Shown: in pieces, positions 18,550-26,580 of the stretch
Numbering within the stretch: the first letter of the stretch is position 1
Layout of the letters: each line of letters starts with the position of its first letter
NCBI RefSeq assembly: GCF_010728325.1
Contig: NZ_AP022570.1
Span: 3,100,001-3,164,000, forward strand
Length of the DNA stretch: 64,000 bases
Direction of reading: 5' to 3'
DNA from: Mycolicibacterium poriferae
GTDB taxonomy: Bacteria > Actinomycetota > Actinomycetes > Mycobacteriales > Mycobacteriaceae
Translations under genes and position numbers: made by a program
Notes under the pieces: generated by a model
Databases searched by the model: none
Told to the model about the DNA's origin: nothing
What the model saw: the letters and a program-made list of their open reading frames with translations, nothing else

Positions 18550-19499
18550 CAGTTCAGCCCACCGACACCGCAGCACCGGCCGTCGCTGCGGTGTCGATCA
18601 GCGTGGTGATCTGTTGCTACACCACCGAACGCCGCGCCGGCCTGGCCCGCGCGGTCGATTCGGTGGTGGCCCAACTCAGTGTCGGCGACGAACTGATCGT
18701 GGTCGTCGACGGCAACGACGCGCTGCATCGCGAATTGCGAACTCATGCGCCGTCTGGCGTCGTCGTGGTGGCCAACACTGCCAGCCGCGGGCTCTCCGGT
18801 GCGCGCAACACCGGTCTGCGGACCGCCTCCGGCGATGTGGTGGTCTTCCTGGACGACGACGCGGCGCTGCACCCGGCGGCGCTCTCCGGTGTGCGCGCGG
18901 CGTACCTCGACCCCGGCGTCGTGGGCGTCGGTGGCGCAGTGCATCCCGAGTGGCCTCGCGGCTCAGCACCGCGCTGGTTTCCGCCCGAGTTCGGCTGGGT
19001 GGTCGGTTGTGACTACCGCGGGCTGCCGTGCGACGGCGCCGACATCCGCAATCCGATCGGTGCCGCCATGGCCGTGCGACGGGCCGAACTCGTCGGCATC
19101 GGGGGTTTCTCGGATCGGCTCGGCCGCGTCGGCACTCTGCCGACCGGGTGCGAGGAGACCTTGATGGGCATCGAGCTGGTGCGGCGTCACCCGACCGCCA
19201 AGATCGTCCGGCATGCCGCGTTCTCGGTGTCGCACACGGTGTCCGCCGACCGGGTGACGTTGTCCTACTTCCTGCGCCGCTGCTTTCACGAGGGACGAAG
19301 CAAAGCGATCCTGACCCGCCTGTGCGGTCAGCGGTCCTCGCTGGCCAGCGAGCGCAGGTACACCACGCAGACATTGCCCACCGGGCTGTGGCACGCGCGA
19401 CGGCGGCCCGGCCGGATGCTGGCACTGCTCGCCGGGCTGATGACCACCGCGGGGGGATACCTGATGGGACTGTTTCAGACTGCGTCACAGGGGGAGTGA
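18546..19499 (+). CDS. GT2-family glycosyltransferase, second gene of the glycan operon
   Basis: The 317-residue transferase has SVVICCYTTERRAGL for the nucleotide-sugar fold, ASRGLSGARNTGLRTASGD, and the metal site LDDDAAL (Asp103-105). The acceptor half includes VGVGGAVHPEWP, NPIGAAMAVRRAELVGIGGF and TGCEETLMGIEL, a layout seen in rhamnosyl/galactosyl-type polysaccharide transferases. A hydrophobic stretch near the C-terminus (MLALLAGLMTTAGGYLMGL) could anchor it in the membrane. The start at 18546 is preferred over an in-frame GTG at 18537 because it forms a GTGA junction with the preceding gene. Confidence 0.86.
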   Translation: MTVQPTDTAAPAVAAVSISVVICCYTTERRAGLARAVDSVVAQLSVGDELIVVVDGNDALHRELRTHAPSGVVVVANTASRGLSGARNTGLRTASGDVVVFLDDDAALHPAALSGVRAAYLDPGVVGVGGAVHPEWPRGSAPRWFPPEFGWVVGCDYRGLPCDGADIRNPIGAAMAVRRAELVGIGGFSDRLGRVGTLPTGCEETLMGIELVRRHPTAKIVRHAAFSVSHTVSADRVTLSYFLRRCFHEGRSKAILTRLCGQRSSLASERRYTTQTLPTGLWHARRRPGRMLALLAGLMTTAGGYLMGLFQTASQGE

Positions 19500-19502
19500 G
19501 CG

Positions 19503-20165
19503 ATGACCACTGACACCGACTGGCTCGCGGATGCCCGGATCACGGGACGGGTGGCCCTGGTCCCGCTGCTCTACTTCGCCGCCGAGTGGGTGGTCTCCGC
19601 GTCGTGGCGCGGGTACTACGGCTACCGCGAGGACGTGGTCGGGCCGCTGGGAGCGGCGTTCTGCGGACCGCAGGGAAACTGGCCCTGCAGCGATCTCTAC
19701 CACGTGATGAACGTCGCTCTGGTGGCGACCGGGGCGGCGGTGGCGATCGTCGCCGCCGGCTTCTGGCGGCAGCGGGTGACCGATCGCGGGCACGCGCTCC
19801 TGCTGATCGTCGCGGGCATCGGGCTGGCGTGCTCGGGCGTGGTGACCGTGAACGTCGACTATGCGTGGAATCTGACCGCCACCATGGTTTTCCTGACGCT
19901 GGGCGCCGTCGGCAGTGTCCTCGTCGCCGTCAGCTCGACCTCGGCGATGTCGGTCGAACGCCGGGCGATCGCGGTGCTCGCGGGCGCGCTGAGCCTGGTG
20001 GGACTGTTCAGCTTCCTCGGCGGGCACCAGGTGTTCGGCGCGGGTGGCGCCCAGCGGATGGCGACATACGGCGTCCTGGTCGCAGTGATCGCTCTGGGCA
20101 CCACCGGCCTGCGGACTCGCCATTCCGCTGCGGCCGGCGCGGTACTCGTCGAGGAGCGGCGATGA
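19503..20165 (+). CDS. DUF998-type polytopic membrane protein
   Basis: The 220-residue protein has about six hydrophobic helices. The features GAAFCGPQGNWPCSDLYHVMNV and YAWNLTATMVFLTLG fit the DUF998 family, whose biochemical role is not established. It lies 3 nt after the second glycosyltransferase and overlaps the GH16 gene by the ATGA junction, so it is co-translated with the glycan genes. A role in membrane assembly or transport of the glycan is inferred from context only. Confidence 0.75.
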   Translation: MTTDTDWLADARITGRVALVPLLYFAAEWVVSASWRGYYGYREDVVGPLGAAFCGPQGNWPCSDLYHVMNVALVATGAAVAIVAAGFWRQRVTDRGHALLLIVAGIGLACSGVVTVNVDYAWNLTATMVFLTLGAVGSVLVAVSSTSAMSVERRAIAVLAGALSLVGLFSFLGGHQVFGAGGAQRMATYGVLVAVIALGTTGLRTRHSAAAGAVLVEERR

Positions 20166-20977
20166 AGTTCGGCGCGCGTCGTGCGGTCGCTGCGCTGAGC
20201 GTGCTGGGGCTGTGTGGATGCGCGATGCACGACACCATCGGACATGCGCAACCGGCCGGTCCCGTCGCCGTGTTCAGTGACGACTTCACCGGCCCCGCAG
20301 GAACGCCGCCAGGGGGTCCGTGGCGGTTCGACACCGGTGGCGGCGGTTGGGGCAACAACGAAGTGCAGGTCTACACCGACGATCCCGGCAACGTCAGCCT
20401 CGACGGGGCCGGGCACCTGGCGATCGTGGCGCGCGGCGACGCCGACGGCAGCAACATCACGTCGGCGCGGGTGACGACCAAGGGAACCGTCGAGTTCACC
20501 TCCGGGCGCGCCGAGGCCCGCATCGCGCTGCCCGCCGGGGCGGGCCTGCACCCCGCGTTCTGGCTGCTCGGCAGCGACGTCGACCAGGTCGGCTGGCCCG
20601 CCTCCGGGGAGATCGACGTCATCGAGACGCTGAACCTCGCCGACGAATACCACACCGGTGTTCACGTTCCGCGCCAGGGATCGGCTCGGGGACAGGAGAT
20701 CTCGGCGTCCGGACCCGCTCCGTTCCCGCTGGCCGGCGAGTTCCACACCTACTGGGTCGAGAAGACCCCCGGGCGCATCGTCACCGGCATCGACGACCTG
20801 ACGCTGTTCACCGTCACACCCGCCGATCTGGCGCCCGAGAGCACGTGGGTGTTCGACGGACCGGTGTTCTTGCTGCTCAATGTCGCCGTCGGGGGGAACT
20901 GGCCCGGTCCACCTGATCTCACCACGCCGAATCCCTCGACGATGCTCGTCGACTGGGTTCGGGTGAGCGCACTGTGA
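20162..20977 (+). CDS. Exported GH16-family beta-glucanase-like protein (probable lipoprotein)
   Basis: The 271-residue product starts with a basic then hydrophobic leader ending LGLCGCAM; Cys20 could be lipidated, although residue -2 is an unusual Cys. The mature part is a GH16 jelly roll: GWGNNEVQVYT (62-72) is typical of laminarinase-like members, and the catalytic motif GEIDVIE (149-155) supplies nucleophile Glu150, Asp152 and acid/base Glu155. Members cleave or transglycosylate beta-1,3 or beta-1,3-1,4 glucans or galactans. Inside a glycosyltransferase operon it probably trims or releases the polymer made by its neighbours. The ATG at 20162 overlaps the upstream stop. Confidence 0.86.
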   Translation: MKFGARRAVAALSVLGLCGCAMHDTIGHAQPAGPVAVFSDDFTGPAGTPPGGPWRFDTGGGGWGNNEVQVYTDDPGNVSLDGAGHLAIVARGDADGSNITSARVTTKGTVEFTSGRAEARIALPAGAGLHPAFWLLGSDVDQVGWPASGEIDVIETLNLADEYHTGVHVPRQGSARGQEISASGPAPFPLAGEFHTYWVEKTPGRIVTGIDDLTLFTVTPADLAPESTWVFDGPVFLLLNVAVGGNWPGPPDLTTPNPSTMLVDWVRVSAL

Positions 20978-22254
20978 GGCCGGCGCCGGCGCTCGACCCC
21001 GCGATGCCACCACAGGCCCGGCCGACGTGGTCCAAAGCGCGGTGGATAGGCCTGCTCGACCTCGACGAGTGCACCCCCGACGCCGACGGCGCGGTGGAGT
21101 TCGTCCCGCGCCACGCCGAGGGCTACGGACTCGCCCGGGTGCTGATGCGCCGCGGGACCGAGCCCCTGGGCTTCGTCGAGGCGTCTGTGCGGGACGGCCG
21201 GGTGCGTCTGCCCGCCGCTGCGGTTCCGAACGATCCAGACCCCGCGGAGATCGCGCCGCTGGCGCCGATGTCGGTGGTCGTATGCACCCGTGACCGGCCC
21301 GACCAACTGACCGATGCGCTGACGTCGATCCTGGCACTGGACTACCCGGACTTCGAGGTCGTCGTGGTGGACAACGCCGCCCGCACCGGGGCCACCACCG
21401 CTGTGGTCGAGAAGCTGTCCGACTCCCGCCTCAGACTGGTGGCCGAACCGCGGCCCGGGTTGTCGAGAGCCCGAAACGCCGGGCTCAGGCAAGCCCGTCA
21501 CCAGTTCGTCGCGTTCACCGACGACGACGTCGTGGTCGATGGTCAGTGGCTGCGCGGGATCGCCCGCGGATTCGGCCGGTCACCGCGGGTGTCGTGCGTC
21601 TGCGGACTCATTCCCAGCGGTGAGCTGCGGACCCCGGCACAGGCGTATTTCGACCAGCGCGTCTCCTGGGCGGGTTCACTGCGGCCGCGGCTGTTCAGCC
21701 TGGCCGAGCCGCCCGAGGACCTTCCGCTGTTCCCGTTCCAGGTCGGTCGCATCGGGGCAGGCGCCAATTTCGCTGTCCGGCGCGACCGCATCGCAGCCCT
21801 CGGCGGTTTCGACGAGGCGCTGGGCGCCGGCACCGCGGCGCAGGGCGGCGAAGACCTGGACATGTTCTTCCGGGTGGTCACGGCGGGCGACACGCTTGCC
21901 GCCGAACCCTCGGCCATCGTCTGGCATCGCCACCGCAGCGACAACGACGCGCTGCTGCGGCAGGTCCGCGGCTACGGGGTGGGTCTGGGCGCCTGGTTGA
22001 CCAAGGTGGGCTCGGACCGGTCCAACCGGCAGCTGGCCTGGCGGATCCTGCGGCGGCGCCTCGGCTCGTCGCTGCGTGCCGGGGCGGACTACGGCGCGAT
22101 CATGGCGATGCCGTACTCCATGCCCGGATTCCGCGACGACCTGCCCGGCGCCCTCGGTCGAACCGAGGTGATGGCGGTGCTGAGCGGTCCGACGGCGCTG
22201 TGGCGCGGCCGCCGGGCCGTCACCGGCGCCACGACGGCGGCGGCGCCTCGATGA
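20974..22254 (+). CDS. GT2-family glycosyltransferase with extra N-terminal domain, third of the glycan operon
   Basis: In this 426-residue protein the first ~97 residues form a separate acidic domain (LLDLDECTPDADG and RHAEGYGLARVLMRRG). The GT-A domain follows with MSVVVCTRDRPDQLTDAL, VVVVDNAARTG, RPGLSRARNAGL, and the metal site TDDDVV (Asp183-185). The acceptor side has GRIGAGANFAVRRD and GGEDLDMFFRV with the likely catalytic base. This N-terminal plus GT2 layout recurs in actinobacterial exopolysaccharide clusters. GTGA and ATGA junctions tie it to both neighbours. Confidence 0.85.
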   Translation: MRPAPALDPAMPPQARPTWSKARWIGLLDLDECTPDADGAVEFVPRHAEGYGLARVLMRRGTEPLGFVEASVRDGRVRLPAAAVPNDPDPAEIAPLAPMSVVVCTRDRPDQLTDALTSILALDYPDFEVVVVDNAARTGATTAVVEKLSDSRLRLVAEPRPGLSRARNAGLRQARHQFVAFTDDDVVVDGQWLRGIARGFGRSPRVSCVCGLIPSGELRTPAQAYFDQRVSWAGSLRPRLFSLAEPPEDLPLFPFQVGRIGAGANFAVRRDRIAALGGFDEALGAGTAAQGGEDLDMFFRVVTAGDTLAAEPSAIVWHRHRSDNDALLRQVRGYGVGLGAWLTKVGSDRSNRQLAWRILRRRLGSSLRAGADYGAIMAMPYSMPGFRDDLPGALGRTEVMAVLSGPTALWRGRRAVTGATTAAAPR

Positions 22255-24455
22255 CGACAACCGTTGCGGCACAGACCGGCGACCCCGCGCCGACGGTCGC
22301 CGCTGCGGGGCACGCGGTCCGTCGGCTGCCGTCGATGCCGTTGCGCATGGCCGACCTCGCCGTCCTCGGCGCGGCGGCCGGCGTGGTCGCGATGACGGCC
22401 CTGCCCAGCGTCATTCGGGCCGGTGCGCTGGCGGTGTTCATCGCCCTCGGCCCGGGGGCGGCGGTGCTGACCTGGGTGCGCATCCCGCGCCGGGCACTGC
22501 TGTCCACTGTTCCGGTGCTGGGCATCGCCCTCGTCACGATGGTGACGATCGCTGCGATGTGGTCCTACCGCTGGAGCCCACCGGACATCCTGTGGGTGCA
22601 GGTGGTCGCTGTCGCGGGCAGCAGCGCCTGGTGGTACTACCGCCGCGGCACCAGCGTGCTGGAGGCGGCACGTCGCTGGCGGTGGCGCACCGTCCCCGGC
22701 GTTGCACACCGCGGCACATCCGTTGTGCGGCGCCACTTCTCGTTGCTGCTGAGCGGAGCGGCCGTGGCGCTCTGGGCGGCCGCGGTGCCCGGGTTGCCCG
22801 GAGTGGAGGCCAGCTACTACGGTCTGTTGTTCTCCGGAACCGGCCCGCTGCTCGCCGTGTCCATGGTGCTGACGAGTTGGGCGCTACTGGTCGCCCTGCG
22901 GGACCGGACGCTGGTGCCGGCCGCCGCGGCGATCGGCGCGGCGATCGTCGTCGCCCGGGTCACCACGTTCGCCGCCACCGACGTGCCGCTGTGGGACTGG
23001 ACGTACAAGCACCTCGCGGTCGTGGACTACCTCATGGTGCACGGCCGGATCATGGCCGACGGCACCGACATCTATGCGCAGTGGACCGCGTTCTTCGCGG
23101 TCTGGGCGTGGTTCTGCGAGGCCACCGGGTTGCCGGCGATGACCGTCGCGCACGTTTTCGCACCGGTCATCCACGTATTGATCGCGTTCACCGTGTACAG
23201 CGCCGCGCGCGTCGTCGGACGGTCGCGCCGCACCGCACTCGCCGCCGCGTACCTCGCCGAGATCGCCAACTGGGTCGGCCAGGACTATTTCGCCCCGCAG
23301 GCCTGGGCCCTGGTGCTGGGCTTCGGAACGCTGGTGCTGCTGCTGGCCTCGCCCCGCAGCCGGGCCTGCGGAGTGCTGAGTGTCGTCGTGTTCGCCGCGA
23401 TGGTCCCGACCCATCAGCTGACGCCGTTCTGGATCGTGGCCGTGGCCTCCGTGCTGTGTCTGTTCAAGCGAGCGCGGCCCCGCTGGGCGGCGCTGGCCAT
23501 GGCCGGGGTGGCACTGGCCTACCTGGTGTTGAACCTCGAAGCGGTGCTGCCCTACGGACTGCTGTCCGGCGGCAGCCCGCTGGACAACGCCGCCAGCAAC
23601 GTGCTGACATCCGGGCTGCCCGCCAAGGACTTCACGTCGGCGGTGGTGCGCACACTGTCGGTGGTGGTGATCCTCAGCGCGGTCGGCTGCGCCATCTGGT
23701 GCCGGCGACACAAGCGACCGGTGTTCACACTGGCAGTGTTGGCGTTCAGTTCATTCGGGTTGCTGTTCGGGCAGAGCTACGGCGGCGAGGCGATCTTCCG
23801 CGTGTACCTGTACGCACTGCTCGGCTGCGCCCTGCTCATCGCGCCGGCGCTGGTCGCTGCGCTGGACACGGCCGGTCGCGGGGCGCGGACCGTGCTCGTC
23901 AGGACGGTCGCGGCGGTCGGTGTGACCGCGGCGGCGGTGGCCGGCCTACACGGCTACGTGGCGCTGTGGCCGATGATCTACCAAACTCGCGAACAGGTCG
24001 AGTTGATGGACCGCATCACCGACGGCGCCGACGTGCGGACGCGGCTGGTGATGCTGCGCCTCGGCGGTATGCCGACCCGGCTGAACGCCAGCTATGCCGA
24101 GGTCACGCTGTACAACCACTATTTCGATGCGACGATCGGCTTCGACCTGTGGGACTACCGGGACCCGAAGCTGCCCGAGTTGAAGGCGCAGTTCCCCACT
24201 GCCGAGGACATCAAGACCCTCGACGACTACGCGCAGTACGACGCATTCCGGGCCTACGTGCTGTTCAGCGAGCAATCCGACAAGGCTGTTCGCTACTACG
24301 GCGACTTCCGTCCCGAAGCGGCCGACATCATGAAGCAGGCGCTGCGCAGTTCCCCCAACTGGACGGTGTACTACGAAGACGGGGAGACCGTGGTGTTCCG
24401 CACGGCCCACGACTGGGACGTGCCGCCACAAACCACCGCAGAAGGTGCTCGCTGA
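22251..24455 (+). CDS. Large polytopic membrane protein, possible glycan polymerase or GT-C enzyme
   Basis: The 734-residue protein has perhaps 12-14 membrane helices in the first ~560 residues and a soluble C-terminal ~160-residue tail (from about QVELMDRITDGADV). An extracytoplasmic loop containing DVPLWDWTYKHLAVVDYL recalls GT-C glycosyltransferases or Wzy-like polymerases, but no diagnostic motif was identified, so the function is inferred from being the last gene of the glycosyltransferase operon. ATG at 22251 overlaps the preceding stop; earlier in-frame codons from 22200 are read within the previous gene and were excluded. Confidence 0.78.
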   Translation: MTTTVAAQTGDPAPTVAAAGHAVRRLPSMPLRMADLAVLGAAAGVVAMTALPSVIRAGALAVFIALGPGAAVLTWVRIPRRALLSTVPVLGIALVTMVTIAAMWSYRWSPPDILWVQVVAVAGSSAWWYYRRGTSVLEAARRWRWRTVPGVAHRGTSVVRRHFSLLLSGAAVALWAAAVPGLPGVEASYYGLLFSGTGPLLAVSMVLTSWALLVALRDRTLVPAAAAIGAAIVVARVTTFAATDVPLWDWTYKHLAVVDYLMVHGRIMADGTDIYAQWTAFFAVWAWFCEATGLPAMTVAHVFAPVIHVLIAFTVYSAARVVGRSRRTALAAAYLAEIANWVGQDYFAPQAWALVLGFGTLVLLLASPRSRACGVLSVVVFAAMVPTHQLTPFWIVAVASVLCLFKRARPRWAALAMAGVALAYLVLNLEAVLPYGLLSGGSPLDNAASNVLTSGLPAKDFTSAVVRTLSVVVILSAVGCAIWCRRHKRPVFTLAVLAFSSFGLLFGQSYGGEAIFRVYLYALLGCALLIAPALVAALDTAGRGARTVLVRTVAAVGVTAAAVAGLHGYVALWPMIYQTREQVELMDRITDGADVRTRLVMLRLGGMPTRLNASYAEVTLYNHYFDATIGFDLWDYRDPKLPELKAQFPTAEDIKTLDDYAQYDAFRAYVLFSEQSDKAVRYYGDFRPEAADIMKQALRSSPNWTVYYEDGETVVFRTAHDWDVPPQTTAEGAR

Positions 24456-24464
24456 GCCTGTCCG

Positions 24465-25718
24465 TCACCCGGTCCGGCTCAGCAGCTCGCGTGCCCGCTC
24501 GGGCACCGAATCCAGTGCGGCGCAGACCTGCTCGGCATCGAACACCGACTCGTGGAACTCCGCGGTCATCCACAACGCGCCGGGCACCGTCGCAGTCGTC
24601 ACCGTCACCCCGCAGGGTCCGGCCGGATCGCTGGCCACCAGGATGCAGGCTTCGGCCGGGTCGCTGAAGGACCACGCGGTGCGCGGGACCGATCCGATGC
24701 TGGAGTGCAGCAACCGCATTCGCGGCCGTGGTGGCCCCGACCAGTCAGCTCCGCGACGCGCCCACCGAGCGGCCCGGGCTTTCACCGAACTCACCACGAG
24801 ATTGGCCACCGGTCGGGCCATGCGGACGGCGCAGCCCATGTCCGAGTGCAGTCCGCCGGGCCCCGCGGCCGGGTCGACGGTGAAGTCGAGACCGGCCGAG
24901 AACGATGCGAGCGTGTCCCACCCGGCCGGTAGGTACCGACGCACGTCGAACGGCAGCGTGACCACGGGATCGACGTCGAATCCGTTGTCCGCGAACGCTG
25001 TGTGCAGAGCGCAGGTGTAGACGGCGAACATGCTGACCCCGGGCCTGGTGGCATCACGCAGCCGGCGCAGCTCGTCGGCCTCGGCGCCGGCGATGCGTGC
25101 GATCCGGGTGGCCGGTGACGGGCCGACGCCGAGATCGCCCGCTGCGGGCGCCGCCGTCGCCGCGGGTTTGGTGCGTCGGTGGTGGCGCCACAGCGGAAGT
25201 AGTCGCCGAGGGCGCAGCCCGATCGCGCGGATCGCCGCCGCCGGGAGCGGAGCCACCGCGTGCCGGTAGGGCCGCCACAGCGCGGGCTCCGACGGGTCGA
25301 CCCCGCCCAACAACACCGCGACGAGCAGATCCAGCAGCGGGATCTCGCCCAGGCCGTGGCTGAAGTCGATGGCCAGATGGTCGCGTCCGGCCAGGACGCG
25401 GATTCCGCCGTCGGGCATCTCGCGCAGTGCCGCCAGCAGCACCATCGGATCGTCGTCGGCGGCCGGGTCCGCCGCACGCACCGCGTCGTCGAGGCCGTGC
25501 GGTGTGAAGCGCCACCGCACCCTCGCCGTCGACGGCTGCAGACCGATGCGGGCGACCGGTCCGACGGCGGCCATCGCCGCGAAGCGGGATCTCAGCTCGT
25601 CGAGCGACGGCATCGTCACGGGTCCCAGCACCACCGCCGACCGGCGGTGACTGTGCTGTACGTCCAGGGACGCGACACGCACGGTGGCCGGCTGCCGACG
25701 GCGCGCAGTAAAGGCCAT
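24465..25718 (-). CDS. Condensation/WS-DGAT/PapA-like acyltransferase
   Basis: The 417-residue protein resembles the chloramphenicol-acetyltransferase-like fold of NRPS condensation domains, PapA and wax-ester synthases. In place of the HHxxxDG motif it has SHGLGEI (residues 120-126): the second His (His121) is kept, Asp is replaced by Glu. LPFDVRRYLPAGWDT matches the second conserved block of the family. Acyl transfer from CoA or a carrier protein to a hydroxyl or amine is the likely activity. It converges on the glycan operon (9-nt gap) and could serve as the stand-alone acyl transfer partner of the A-T-TE protein. ATG at 25718 is preferred; an in-frame ATG at 25880 lies beyond the likely promoter. 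Confidence 0.66.
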   Translation of the reverse strand: MAFTARRRQPATVRVASLDVQHSHRRSAVVLGPVTMPSLDELRSRFAAMAAVGPVARIGLQPSTARVRWRFTPHGLDDAVRAADPAADDDPMVLLAALREMPDGGIRVLAGRDHLAIDFSHGLGEIPLLDLLVAVLLGGVDPSEPALWRPYRHAVAPLPAAAIRAIGLRPRRLLPLWRHHRRTKPAATAAPAAGDLGVGPSPATRIARIAGAEADELRRLRDATRPGVSMFAVYTCALHTAFADNGFDVDPVVTLPFDVRRYLPAGWDTLASFSAGLDFTVDPAAGPGGLHSDMGCAVRMARPVANLVVSSVKARAARWARRGADWSGPPRPRMRLLHSSIGSVPRTAWSFSDPAEACILVASDPAGPCGVTVTTATVPGALWMTAEFHESVFDAEQVCAALDSVPERARELLSRTG

Positions 25719-25724
25719 TTGCCT

Positions 25725-25816
25725 GCAGAACCTATCAGAGCCCGGACCTGCGACGAGATGCCCGATCGGCGCTCCGCGCACGTTGTTCTCGCGGTGCTGT
25801 GTTCTATAGGTTCTGC
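25725..25816. promoter_or_regulatory. Divergent leaderless promoters framed by an 11-bp inverted repeat
   Basis: ATAGGTTCTGC occurs on the minus strand at 25735-25725 and on the plus strand at 25806-25816, one copy before each divergent gene. Each contains a TANNNT -10 (TAGGTT), 6 nt before the ATG at 25819 and 10 nt before the ATG at 25718. The identity extends beyond the hexamer, suggesting either duplicated promoters or a shared regulator site. Confidence 0.5.
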
Positions 25817-25818
25817 CC

Positions 25819-26580
25819 ATGACGCAGGCGAGGAGACGACGCGAGCCGACGGTCCCTGTAGGGAGCTCCCGGTCCCGCACGCTGTGGTTCGGCGCGGCGC
25901 TGGTCGCGGTCGGCTACGGCGTCTTCCTGATCGTGGTCGCGACGCGCGTGCCGTCGGGAGCCGATCTGACCGGACAGTTCGCTCTGCAACCGGCCGCCAA
26001 GGCGCTGACCGCGGTGCTGCTCGCCGCCGCCGCGGTGGGACATCCCGTCGTGCGCGAACGGCGCTGGCTGATCGGCGCTCTGCTGTTCTCCGCGGCCGGG
26101 GACTACTTGCTGGCGATGCCGTGGTGGGAAGCGTCTTTCGTGCTCGGACTGGCCGCCTTCCTCATCGCCCACCTGTGCTTCCTGGCGGCCCTGGTGCCGC
26201 TGGCCGCGCCGACACCGACTCGGCTGGCCGCCGCCGGCCTGACCGTGGCGTCCTGCGTGGCGCTGCTGATCTGGTTCTGGCCGCGGCTGATCGCCGAGGG
26301 GATGGCGGTGCCGGTCACGCTCTATATCGCCGTGCTCGGTGCCATGGTCTGCGCGGCGTTGCTCGCCGACCTGCCCACCCCGTGGACCGCGCTGGGCGCG
26401 GTGAGCTTCGCGGTCTCCGACGCGATGATCGGGATCTCCCGATTCGTCCTGGGGGACGAGCGGTTGGCGGTGCCCATCTGGTGGTTCTACGCCGCCTCGC
26501 TGCTGCTGCTCACCGCCGGGCTGTTGTTCGGGCGGTCGTTCGGGTCGCCGTCCGGGGCCTCTGCTACACCTGCGGGGTGA
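25819..26580 (+). CDS. YhhN/TMEM86-family membrane protein, putative lysoplasmalogenase
   Basis: The 253-residue protein has about eight hydrophobic helices. [29 protein letters not shown] and [13 protein letters not shown] correspond to the conserved blocks with acidic residues of the YhhN family. The characterised mammalian relative TMEM86B hydrolyses the vinyl-ether bond of lysoplasmalogens; whether a mycobacterium does this is uncertain. It occupies the place of M. tuberculosis Rv1401, directly before priA, with which it shares a GTGA junction. Confidence 0.8.
   Translation: MTQARRRREPTVPVGSSRSRTLWFGAALVAVGYGVFLIVVATRVPSGADLTGQFALQPAAKALTAVLLAAAAVGHPVVRERRWLIGALLFSAAGDYLLAMPWWEASFVLGLAAFLIAHLCFLAALVPLAAPTPTRLAAAGLTVASCVALLIWFWPRLIAEGMAVPVTLYIAVLGAMVCAALLADLPTPWTALGAVSFAVSDAMIGISRFVLGDERLAVPIWWFYAASLLLLTAGLLFGRSFGSPSGASATPAG

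Noticed and set aside
25260..26576. Open frame extending priA upstream by more than 400 codons
   Set aside because: It overlaps the YhhN gene and part of the antisense acyltransferase; the GTG at 26577 matches the PriA N-terminus.
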